Positions 17,982-25,703 of a DNA stretch of 64,000 nucleotides are shown one piece after another. This stretch comes from Gluconacetobacter dulcium (lineage in GTDB: Bacteria; Pseudomonadota; Alphaproteobacteria; Acetobacterales; Acetobacteraceae), in the NCBI RefSeq assembly GCF_014174165.1, contig NZ_JABEQN010000013.1, forward strand, positions 61,835 to 125,834, read 5' to 3'. The translations under genes and the position numbers were made by a program. The notes below the pieces were generated by a model that saw only the letters and a program-made list of their open reading frames with translations, did not search any database and was not told the origin of the DNA. Position 1 is the stretch's first letter. Each line of letters begins with the position of its first letter.

Positions 17982-19355
17982 TCACCCCGCGCCGGACGTA
18001 CGGTGGAGATAGCGGCCGCGACGTGTCTCCGCTTCGTCCGTCAGGGTGCCGTTTTCCATCATGACGCGGCCTCCGGCAACTGTCAGGGACGGCCAGCCAC
18101 GCAATGTCATCCCCTCGTACGGCGAATAGTCGGAATGCGATTCCAGCGTCGCTGCCTGCACCACCCTTTCGCAATCGGGATCGACGACCACCAGGTCGGC
18201 GTCGTCGCCGACCCGCATGGAGCCTTTGCCGGGGATGCGATACAGGGCCGCGACGTTTGCCGATGTGACGGCCGCCAGGCGTTCGGGCGGAATGCCGCGC
18301 CGGTGCCATCCTTCGGTGATCAGCACCGGCAGCAGGGTCGCGATGCCGGGAAAGCCCGCCGATGCCTGCCATATGTCGGGGCCCTTGGTCGCGCGCTTGC
18401 GTGGGACGTGATCGGAACCGACGGTGAGAATCTGTCCTTTTGCAATGCCGTTCCACAAGGCGTCGACATCGCGCCGGCCACGCAGCGGGGGATTGACCTT
18501 GCCCAGCAGGCCGGCGGCGCTGTCGGTCGACAGGGACAGGTAGTGGGCGCAGGTCTCGACCTCGATCGGGGCGGGATGGCTGCGACCGCGCAGCATCTGG
18601 ACGATATCGAGCCCCTCGCCGGCCGACAGGTGTACGATGTTGACCCGGCAGCGTGTCTTTTCGCTGAAATAGCCGACGCGGAACACGTTCTCGGCTTCGA
18701 GGAAATCGGGGCTCTGTTCGTCCCAGGCCGCCAGATCGTCGCGGCCGGCTTCGCGCAGCGGGGTGCGCAGGCCGGGAATGACCTCGACATTCTCGCAATG
18801 CACACCCAGCACCGAGCCGGACAGGGATGCCAGTTGGCGCATTGCCGCGAACAGCAGTCCGTCGTCGATTTCGGTAAAGCCTTTCGCGGCGCCGGAAGCG
18901 CCTTTGTACATCAGGTAGAGTTTCGCTGAATTGACGCCGAAACGCTCCATGACCTCGGGCAACTGGGCGACGTGGCGCAGGCTGGTCAGGCCGAAATGGC
19001 AGCCGAAATCGAGACAGGAAAGCCGTTCGCCGGCAGCGATCCAGCGGGGGGTGGAATCCGCGAGGTCGGCTGAGCGGTGGAAACTGAGATAGGACGTGAC
19101 GCCACCCAGCGCCGCCGAGCGGGATTCCGTGCGGAAATCGTCGTCGCCTGCTCCAAAGCCGAAATGGGTGTGCGGGTCGATCAGCCCTGGCATGATCCAG
19201 GCGCCGTGGCAGGGAATCACCCGGTGGGCGGGAAGGTCTTCGCCCTGGGCGAGGATGGCGGCGATCTTTCCGTCGCGGACCGCGACGGAGCCCCGGCCCG
19301 TTCCGAGGTCGGGCCAGACGATCAGCCCGTCCTTGAGCAAGAGGTCAGCCTTCAT
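17982..19355 (-). CDS. Hydantoinase/dihydropyrimidinase-like amidohydrolase
   Basis: 457-residue metal-dependent hydrolase of cyclic amides. The binuclear site is complete by inspection: His62 and His64 (DPHTHFGF), carboxylated-lysine candidate Lys145 (NSAKLYLMY), His186 (GVHCEN), His242 (VHLSAG) and Asp315 (GSDHVPR). This pattern fits dihydropyrimidinase, allantoinase or hydantoinase-type enzymes. ATG 19355 has GGAG nine bases upstream, and its start overlaps the aconitase-like stop by 11 bases. It may open a ring whose product is handled by the cysteine hydrolase of the same island. Confidence 0.87.
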   Translation of the reverse strand: MKADLLLKDGLIVWPDLGTGRGSVAVRDGKIAAILAQGEDLPAHRVIPCHGAWIMPGLIDPHTHFGFGAGDDDFRTESRSAALGGVTSYLSFHRSADLADSTPRWIAAGERLSCLDFGCHFGLTSLRHVAQLPEVMERFGVNSAKLYLMYKGASGAAKGFTEIDDGLLFAAMRQLASLSGSVLGVHCENVEVIPGLRTPLREAGRDDLAAWDEQSPDFLEAENVFRVGYFSEKTRCRVNIVHLSAGEGLDIVQMLRGRSHPAPIEVETCAHYLSLSTDSAAGLLGKVNPPLRGRRDVDALWNGIAKGQILTVGSDHVPRKRATKGPDIWQASAGFPGIATLLPVLITEGWHRRGIPPERLAAVTSANVAALYRIPGKGSMRVGDDADLVVVDPDCERVVQAATLESHSDYSPYEGMTLRGWPSLTVAGGRVMMENGTLTDEAETRRGRYLHRTSGAG

Positions 19356-22002
19356 GGTCATCTGCTCCGTGTTGCGGCCGCAGGTCCGGGGCAACCGCCG
19401 CCAGCAGGGCCTCGTGTATGCCGCCCTGCCGCAGGAGGGCGCGTTCGCTGTTCGTCAGCAATGCCGCATGGGTGACGAAACGGCGGATGCCGGTGTCTCC
19501 CGCGGCTTCGACGGTGATTGGGGCGCCATCGGCGATGCCGGCCCGCAACCCGTGAAAGGAGAAGGTCTCGCGGCCGCTCAGCCCGAGTTCCGGCCAGCTT
19601 TCGCCGTCCGCGAACAGCAGGGGAAGGACGCCCATCCCGACCAGGTTGGCGCGGTGAATCCGCTCGAAATCGCGGGCGATCACGATTCGTACGCCCAGCA
19701 TGGCCGTGCCGCGGGCCGCCCAGTCGCGGCTGCTGCCGGTGCCGTAACGATGGCCGCCCAGCACGATCAGGGGCACGTCGCGGGCGCGCCATGCCATGGC
19801 AGCGTCATGGATGGTCTGGCGGGTGCCGTCGGGGCCGGGTGTTTCCCACCCCCTGCCGTCGCCGGCCAGCGCATTGCGGATACGGATATTGGCGAAGGTC
19901 GCGCGTGTCATCACCTCCGGGTTGCCGCGGCGGGCGACGTAGGTGTTGAACGCCGGACGTGCGATGCCCAGGCCGGAGAGGTAGCGTCCGGCCGGACTGT
20001 CTGGCGGAATTTCGCCACTGGGCGAGATGTGGTCGGTTGTCAGGGAATCGCCGAATGCCGCCAGCACCCTTGCGCCGTCGATATCGTCCAGCGACCAGTC
20101 TGCGCCATTCTGGGCGCCGAGGCGGGGGCGGCAGAGATAGGCGGAGTCCGGCCGCCAGGGATAGGTATCGCCAGCGGGTGCCGCGAGGGTGCGCCAGAGG
20201 CGTCGGCTTTCCTCGGGGGCTTCACCAGGGCCGCCTCGGCCCGCATTGTCGCCGAGGGCCGCGGACAATTCCTCTGACGTGGGCCAGAGGTCGCGCAGAT
20301 GGACAGGCGCGCCGGTGGAATCGTGGCCGACAGGGTCCGATTCCAGATCGAGATTCACGCGTCCCGCCAGGGCGAAGAGGACCACCAGGGGAGGCGAGGC
20401 GAGGTAGTTTGCCGGCAGCAGGCGGTGGATGCGGCCCTCGAAATTCCGGTTGCCCGACAGCACGGCGACGGCCCGCACGCCATGCCGTTCGATCGCCTGT
20501 TCCATCACTGGCAGCAATGGCCCCGATTTGCCACCGCAGGTGGTGCAGCCGTAGCCGGCAATCGCGAAGCCCAGTGCCTCCAGCGAAGCGAGCAGGCCGG
20601 TGCGTTCCAGCAGTGTTTTCACCGAGGGCGAACCGGGGGTCATGGACGTCTTGACCCACGGGGGCACGCGCATGCCGCGTGCGACGGCTTTGGCGGCGAC
20701 CAGACCGGCCGCCAGCATGACAGAGGGATTGGCGGTATTGGTGCAGGAGGCGATGGCCGCGATGGCGACTGCGCCGTCGGCGATGCCGTCCGCCTGGCGA
20801 TGGGTGCCGTCTTCCTCGTTCTGTAGCGCGTGGAAGGAGCGTGCGGCCTCTGCGAGGGGCAGGCGCTGTTCCGGCCGGCGTGGACCTGCGACGGACAGGC
20901 CCAGTGTCGACAGGTCGATCCGGATGACCCGATCATAGATGGGATCGGGAGGGGGGAGAGCCAGAGGCCGGAAGAGGTCGCCGCGCCGGGTCCATGTTTC
21001 CAGATCCGTTGCTGCGCCGCGTGTTGCGGCCATGTAGCGGCAGGTTTCCTCGTCGACGGCGAAGAAGCCGCAGGTTGCGCCGTATTCGGGTGCCATGTTG
21101 GCGAGGGTGGCGCGTTCTTCCAGCCGCAGGTGGCGTATGGCGGGGCCGAAGAACTCGACGAAGGCGCCGGTGACGTTGGCGCGGCGCAGCGTCTCGGTCA
21201 CCAGGAACGCGAGGTCGGTCGTCATCACGCCGGGTGGCGGGATGCCGTCGAGCAACGCGCCCACGATTTCGGGGACCGGCACGACATAGGGCTGGCCGAG
21301 CAGGGCGGCTTCGATATCCAGTCCGCCCACGCCCCAGCCCAGTACACCCAGTGCGTTGACCATCGGGGTATGGGAATCGCCGCCCAGGACGAACTCCGGA
21401 TGGACGATCGTGCCGCGTGGCGTGGGGGAGGCCACCATGATCCGGGCAAGGCGTTCCAGATTGATCTGATGAATGATGCCGCTGCCCGGCGGGTGAAGCG
21501 TCAGCCCCGGCATGGCCTGCTGCGCCCATTTGAGAAAGGCGTAGCGTTCGGTATTGCGCTCGTATTCGCGGGCAAGGTTACGGATCAGCGCATCGGGTGT
21601 ACCGCTGACATCGACCTGTAGGGAATGATCGACGATGAGATCGAGCGGGACGCATGGCGAGACCGCCCGTGCGTCGCCGCCACGCGCAGCCGCGATGTCG
21701 CGCATGCCGGCCAGGTTCTGCAGGACCGGCACGCCGCTGGAATCGGGAAGGATCACGCGGGAGACGGCGAGCGCCACGCCGCGGCCGCGATCGGCGGGGG
21801 TGCGGCGGACGATCGCCTGGAGATCGGCCAGGGTCGTATCCGACAGGTGGTCGCCTTCGACCCGCAGGGCCTGGCGGGCGACATTTTCCAGCAGGATGCG
21901 GGCACAGAATGGAAGCGCATCGGGCGTCGTGCCGAGCCGGGCGGTGATGACCGCCAGGTCGACCTGGCTGGGTGGGGTGTCGGTCCAATATGAGCGCTGC
22001 AT
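19345..22002 (-). CDS. Aconitase-family hydratase (AcnA-like paralogue)
   Basis: 885-residue aconitase/hydro-lyase. The [4Fe-4S] ligands are present in IASCTNT (about Cys420) and GYGCTTC (about Cys486/489), and GGDSHTPM plus the C-terminal swivel motif GTGSSRDWAARG are intact. The usual CTTCIGNSG active-site loop reads CTTCGGKSG, replacing Ile-Gly-Asn by Gly-Gly-Lys, which suggests an altered substrate. It lies opposite an isocitrate-lyase-family gene, 118 bases apart. I think it hydrates/dehydrates a substituted citrate or malate analogue rather than serving the TCA cycle. Confidence 0.85.
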   Translation of the reverse strand: MQRSYWTDTPPSQVDLAVITARLGTTPDALPFCARILLENVARQALRVEGDHLSDTTLADLQAIVRRTPADRGRGVALAVSRVILPDSSGVPVLQNLAGMRDIAAARGGDARAVSPCVPLDLIVDHSLQVDVSGTPDALIRNLAREYERNTERYAFLKWAQQAMPGLTLHPPGSGIIHQINLERLARIMVASPTPRGTIVHPEFVLGGDSHTPMVNALGVLGWGVGGLDIEAALLGQPYVVPVPEIVGALLDGIPPPGVMTTDLAFLVTETLRRANVTGAFVEFFGPAIRHLRLEERATLANMAPEYGATCGFFAVDEETCRYMAATRGAATDLETWTRRGDLFRPLALPPPDPIYDRVIRIDLSTLGLSVAGPRRPEQRLPLAEAARSFHALQNEEDGTHRQADGIADGAVAIAAIASCTNTANPSVMLAAGLVAAKAVARGMRVPPWVKTSMTPGSPSVKTLLERTGLLASLEALGFAIAGYGCTTCGGKSGPLLPVMEQAIERHGVRAVAVLSGNRNFEGRIHRLLPANYLASPPLVVLFALAGRVNLDLESDPVGHDSTGAPVHLRDLWPTSEELSAALGDNAGRGGPGEAPEESRRLWRTLAAPAGDTYPWRPDSAYLCRPRLGAQNGADWSLDDIDGARVLAAFGDSLTTDHISPSGEIPPDSPAGRYLSGLGIARPAFNTYVARRGNPEVMTRATFANIRIRNALAGDGRGWETPGPDGTRQTIHDAAMAWRARDVPLIVLGGHRYGTGSSRDWAARGTAMLGVRIVIARDFERIHRANLVGMGVLPLLFADGESWPELGLSGRETFSFHGLRAGIADGAPITVEAAGDTGIRRFVTHAALLTNSERALLRQGGIHEALLAAVAPDLRPQHGADDHEG

Positions 22003-22003
22003 G

Positions 22004-22065
22004 TGTCGACACTATTTTAAGATATCATCCTGAATCAAGTCATTCATTTGGCATAAGTGTTGACA
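22004..22065. promoter_or_regulatory. Spaced inverted repeat in aconitase-like/lyase divergent promoter
   Basis: TGTCGACACT (22004-22013) and AGTGTTGACA (22056-22065) are inverted copies differing at one position, about 42 bases apart, flanking an AT-rich segment between the two divergent starts. The first arm contains the perfect palindrome TGTCGACA. An AAGTCAT half-site, also present in the operator at 12986-12992, lies between them. Regulator unknown. Confidence 0.4.
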
Positions 22066-22089
22066 GTTTGGCGGGGTGCTGACTTATTC
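22060..22089 (+). promoter_or_regulatory. Sigma-70-like promoter for the lyase gene
   Basis: TTGACA at 22060-22065 and TTATTC at 22084-22089, separated by 18 bases, lie about 30 bases before the lyase ATG, which itself has AAGGA as ribosome site. The -35 box is consensus; the -10 is weak. It overlaps the right arm of the spaced inverted repeat, so a repressor bound there would block it. Confidence 0.45.
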
Positions 22090-22120
22090 CGGCTACGGAC
22101 ATTTGACATGAAGGACTCCG

Positions 22121-23068
22121 ATGACCCGTTCCACGGCTCTTCCCTCTGCCGCCGCGCGCCTGCGGGAGTTGATCTCGTCCGGTGCGTTCCTTGTCGCGCC
22201 CGGGGTCTATGATGGTTACAGCGTGCGGCTGGCTGAGGCGGCGGGGTTTTCCTGCGCTGCGACCAGTGGCGCGGCGATCGCGAATGCTGTGCTGGGCATC
22301 GAGGACGTCGGCCTGATGGGGCTGGCGGAAAACGTCGCGCAATGCCGCACCATCGCGCGTGCCGTGTCGATTCCCGTGACGGCCGACGCGGATAATGGCT
22401 ATGGCAATCCGATGAATGTCTGGCACACGACCCGCATGTTCGAGGAGGCCGGCCTGGCGGGCATGAATATCGAGGACCAGGCGAGCCCGAAGCGGTGCGG
22501 CCACATGCCGGGCAAGGCGCTGGTCGGCCGGGCGGAGATGGTCAAGAAGATCGAGGCTGCGTGCATGGCTCGTCGCGATGACGATTTCGTCGTTATCGCC
22601 CGTACCGATGCGCTGGCCGTCGAAGGGCTGGAAGCCACGCTTGAGCGGGTGCGGGCCTATGTCGCGGCTGGTGCGGACATGATCTTTCCCGATGCCGTAG
22701 GCTCTGAGGAGGTGATTGCGCGCATTGTCGAGGCGGCCGGGGTGCCGGTATCGATCAACATGGGTTTCGGTATCCGTGCGCGGCCCACGACGCCGCTGAT
22801 TTCGCCGCGACGACTGAAGGAACTGGGGGTGCGCCGGATCAGCCTGCCGCGCATGTTGCCCGCGGCGGCGATCATGGGTATGCGCTCGGCGCTTGCCGCC
22901 ATGAAAGCGTCTATCGAAACGGGCGAGACGGTCGAACGGCCGGATCTGCTGGTCGGGATAGACGAGATCTGGTCGCTGATGGGGTTTCCTGCGATGCAGG
23001 CGCTGGAACGTTCGCTGCTGACGACGGATGCCCTTGAAGAACGGTATGGAGCGGAAAACGAATCGTAA
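22121..23068 (+). CDS. Isocitrate lyase/PEP mutase superfamily lyase (2-methylisocitrate / dimethylmalate lyase-like)
   Basis: 315-residue TIM-barrel enzyme. The SPKRCGHMPGK segment has the KxCGH signature with the catalytic cysteine of isocitrate and methylisocitrate lyases (about Cys126), and VTADADNGYGNP supplies the Mg-binding acidic residues. True isocitrate lyases are much longer; this size fits methylisocitrate lyase, 2,3-dimethylmalate lyase and oxaloacetate decarboxylase-like members. Paired with the divergent aconitase-family gene, it probably splits a hydroxylated di- or tricarboxylate into pyruvate or a similar oxoacid plus a second acid. Confidence 0.87.
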   Translation: MTRSTALPSAAARLRELISSGAFLVAPGVYDGYSVRLAEAAGFSCAATSGAAIANAVLGIEDVGLMGLAENVAQCRTIARAVSIPVTADADNGYGNPMNVWHTTRMFEEAGLAGMNIEDQASPKRCGHMPGKALVGRAEMVKKIEAACMARRDDDFVVIARTDALAVEGLEATLERVRAYVAAGADMIFPDAVGSEEVIARIVEAAGVPVSINMGFGIRARPTTPLISPRRLKELGVRRISLPRMLPAAAIMGMRSALAAMKASIETGETVERPDLLVGIDEIWSLMGFPAMQALERSLLTTDALEERYGAENES

Positions 23069-23160
23069 TTTCATTTTTTTCCGATCCAGGATCAAAAATT
23101 TATATTCCGGAATCGGATTGGTGCGTTGACGCAAGGATATCCGGCGCTAAAGTATTATAG

Positions 23161-23174
23161 GTATGACAATATAC
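23161..23174. promoter_or_regulatory. Palindromic operator candidate before the TonB receptor
   Basis: GTATGACAATATAC has inverted GTAT/ATAC arms and lies about 35 bases before the receptor ATG. A TTGACG box sits upstream at 23126-23131. The first ten bases nearly repeat the operator candidate at 12976, suggesting common control of the receptor and the divergent catabolic operons. Confidence 0.45.
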
Positions 23175-23209
23175 AGAAGATAGCGTTGTCCGTTGAAGGT
23201 TGGTGCCCC

Positions 23210-25648
23210 ATGACCTCTTTGCATTCGCAGGCCTCACGTCTAACCCGGTTTCTCATGCTTTCGGCATCGGGCATCGCCTTGATGGCGTCTGCCCAGGCCC
23301 AGGCCCAGGCCCAGGCCCAGTCGCAGATAGCGCCCCATGCGGCCCAGCCAGCCCTCCCGCACAAGGCCGCACGTCCGTCGGTGGTTTCTGCTGCGAAGGC
23401 CAGCGCGATGCCGGCGGGCCGTGTCGCAAGGGCTGCGGTGGTGCCCGAGACGCTCAACGTCGTCGCCAATGGGCGTGGTTCCACCCGCCAGCTTCAGGCG
23501 GCGACGCGCACGATGATCGCGAATTATGTGCCGGGCACCAGTCCGCTTAAGATCCTCGGCCAATTGCCGGGGGTCGTCTTTACCTCCGCCGATCCGATGG
23601 GGGCTTATGAATGGTCGGCCAGGATCTATTCCCGTGGGTTCAGTGAAAACCAACTGGGTTTCACGCTCGACGGCATACCGCTCGGCGAACAGGGCTATAA
23701 TACCTATAACGGATTGAGTTCGACCCGCGCCGTCCTGACCGAAAACCTGCATGACGCTTCGATCTCGCAGGGTGCGGGGTCGGTCGACGTGGCGTCGACC
23801 AGCGGGCTGGGGGCTGCGATCAGCTTTCATACGCTCGATCCATCGGACAAGGCGGGCGGGCTTGTCGAGCAGACATTCGGCAGCAATTCGGCTTTTCGAA
23901 CCTTCGCCCGCGTGGACAGCGGTGTTCTCAATGCGACCGGTACCAAATTTTCCGCATCGTTCGCCGATTCCACGATCGACAAATGGAAAGGCTACGGGGC
24001 GAACAAATATCAGCAGGTCAATTTCAAGCTCGTCCAGCCGATCGGGACGCGCAGTTCGCTGACGGCTTATTTCAACTGGGCCAATCGTCAGGAAGTGGAC
24101 AATCAGGACCTGTCGCTGAACTATATCCATACGCTCGGCACGCGGGTCGATAATTACTACCCGAATTACAAGGCGGCCTATCTCGCGGCGCAGGGGACAT
24201 ATACCCATGGCGAAAATCTGACCAATGACCCGAAGGATGTCAGCTATTACGAATCATCGGGGATGCGAAAGGATTATTTCGGCTATCTGACCTTCAGGTC
24301 GGATATTACCAGCCGGTTGAGCGTTCAGGCTTCGGTCTATGGCGATTACGATCCGGGGCTGAGTACGTTTACGTCGCCCTACGGTTCATCACCGAACGGT
24401 GCGCCGCTTCAGCTTCAGGGATATTCGCTGGATGTGCAGCGTGTCGGTTTTCTGACCTCGGCGAAATACCACATCGCCCATAATCACCTGAGTGCGGGCA
24501 TCTGGTATGAGAACAATCAGTTCAGAAACGACCTGCATCTGTATCAGGATCCTCTGCTGGGGCAGGGATTGCCGCCCGACCCGACCACATGGCTCAACCC
24601 GCGTGATTCCTTTGACCATGCCTATGGGTATGTGTTCAACACCAATACGTTCCAGACCTATTTCCAGGATACGTACGACATCACGTCGAACCTGCATGTG
24701 AATGCGGGGTTCAAGTCGATGCTTGTCACCACCCATGACGGGATCACGGGCAACGATCCGTCCTATACCGGATACGACACGCTGCCTTCGGGAACCAAGA
24801 CGGCATATAGCCCGTTCCTGCCCCAGGTGAGCGCGAACTGGCGCTTTACCCATAACGACGAGCTGTTCTTCGATTTTGCGCGCAACATGCGTGCATTCAA
24901 TCAGTTCGGATTGAGCGGGGGGGCTTCGGCATCGGCCTGGTCGGTCGGCGATCCGGCAGTCTTTCAGCAATCGATGAAGCTGAAGCCCGAAGAGTCGAAT
25001 GTTTATGAAATCGGCTATCGTCATGACGACCGGTATCTGTCGGCATTGTTGACCGGCTATCGCGTCAATTTCCAGAACCGGCAGCAGGTTGTCAGTTCCG
25101 GACCGATCATCCAGCTGGTCGGCGCCCTCAACAATGTTGGTGGTGTGACCACTGATGGTGTCGAGGCCAGCCTGACACTGCATCCGTTCGTCAATAATCG
25201 GTTTCTACAGGGGTTGTCGTGGTATAACAGCGTCAGTTGGAACCGCTCGACCTTCGACAATAATTTCACGGATTCGAACGGGCTGCAGCGGATCAAGGGC
25301 AAGCAGGTTCCGAACTATCCGTCCTTCATGTGGAAATCGTCGCTCGTCTATCGCTACGGCAATGCCAGTGCCAATCTGGATGCGACCTATATGTCGCGCC
25401 GTTACCTCAGCTACATGAACGATGCCTGGGCGCCGTCGAATTTTATCATGAATCTCGGTGCGCGCTATCGGTTCGGCGGCTATGGCATCCTTCAGCACAT
25501 CACGCTGGAGTTCAATGTCTACAACCTGTTGAACAAGAGCTACATCGCGACTGTGGGTGAGCAGGGCAACCCCATCAGCGGCGATTACCAGTCGATGCTG
25601 ATTGGTGCTCCGCGCCAGTTTTTCGGAACCGTGCGCGCGGAGTTCTGA
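23210..25648 (+). CDS. TonB-dependent receptor of the catabolic island
   Basis: Predicted 812-residue outer-membrane receptor. The signal peptide ends in an Ala-Gln repeat coded by (GCCCAG)5. An Ala/Pro/Lys-rich linker follows, then a TonB-box-like ETLNVVANGRG, and a plug with PLKILGQLPGVVFTS, YSRGFSENQLGFTLDGIPLG and AAISFHT. The barrel ends with GTVRAEF. The plug does not look siderophore-specific, and the receptor sits at the end of a catabolic island, so an organic nutrient is a better guess than iron. ATG 23210 begins the signal peptide; the open frame extends upstream to 23126. It is related to the receptor at 55.2 kb. Confidence 0.88.
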   Translation: MTSLHSQASRLTRFLMLSASGIALMASAQAQAQAQAQSQIAPHAAQPALPHKAARPSVVSAAKASAMPAGRVARAAVVPETLNVVANGRGSTRQLQAATRTMIANYVPGTSPLKILGQLPGVVFTSADPMGAYEWSARIYSRGFSENQLGFTLDGIPLGEQGYNTYNGLSSTRAVLTENLHDASISQGAGSVDVASTSGLGAAISFHTLDPSDKAGGLVEQTFGSNSAFRTFARVDSGVLNATGTKFSASFADSTIDKWKGYGANKYQQVNFKLVQPIGTRSSLTAYFNWANRQEVDNQDLSLNYIHTLGTRVDNYYPNYKAAYLAAQGTYTHGENLTNDPKDVSYYESSGMRKDYFGYLTFRSDITSRLSVQASVYGDYDPGLSTFTSPYGSSPNGAPLQLQGYSLDVQRVGFLTSAKYHIAHNHLSAGIWYENNQFRNDLHLYQDPLLGQGLPPDPTTWLNPRDSFDHAYGYVFNTNTFQTYFQDTYDITSNLHVNAGFKSMLVTTHDGITGNDPSYTGYDTLPSGTKTAYSPFLPQVSANWRFTHNDELFFDFARNMRAFNQFGLSGGASASAWSVGDPAVFQQSMKLKPEESNVYEIGYRHDDRYLSALLTGYRVNFQNRQQVVSSGPIIQLVGALNNVGGVTTDGVEASLTLHPFVNNRFLQGLSWYNSVSWNRSTFDNNFTDSNGLQRIKGKQVPNYPSFMWKSSLVYRYGNASANLDATYMSRRYLSYMNDAWAPSNFIMNLGARYRFGGYGILQHITLEFNVYNLLNKSYIATVGEQGNPISGDYQSMLIGAPRQFFGTVRAEF
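23291..23320 (+). repeat. Hexanucleotide tandem repeat (GCCCAG)5 in signal-peptide region
   Basis: Five uninterrupted copies of GCCCAG encode alternating Ala-Gln just around the expected signal peptidase site of the TonB receptor. Copy-number change by slippage would add or remove Ala-Gln pairs without shifting the frame. Confidence 0.95.
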
Positions 25649-25667
25649 TACTCTGCGGGGCGCGACT

Positions 25668-25692
25668 CCCGCCCCGGAGACCCCGGGGCGGG
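25668..25692. terminator. GC-rich hairpin between convergent genes
   Basis: CCCGCCCCGG and CCGGGGCGGG form a perfect 10-bp stem with a five-base loop, in the 55-base gap between the TonB receptor stop and the putA stop. No T-run follows on either strand, so it may slow or stop transcription only partly, in both directions. Confidence 0.5.
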
Positions 25693-25703
25693 CATTCATG
25701 TCG

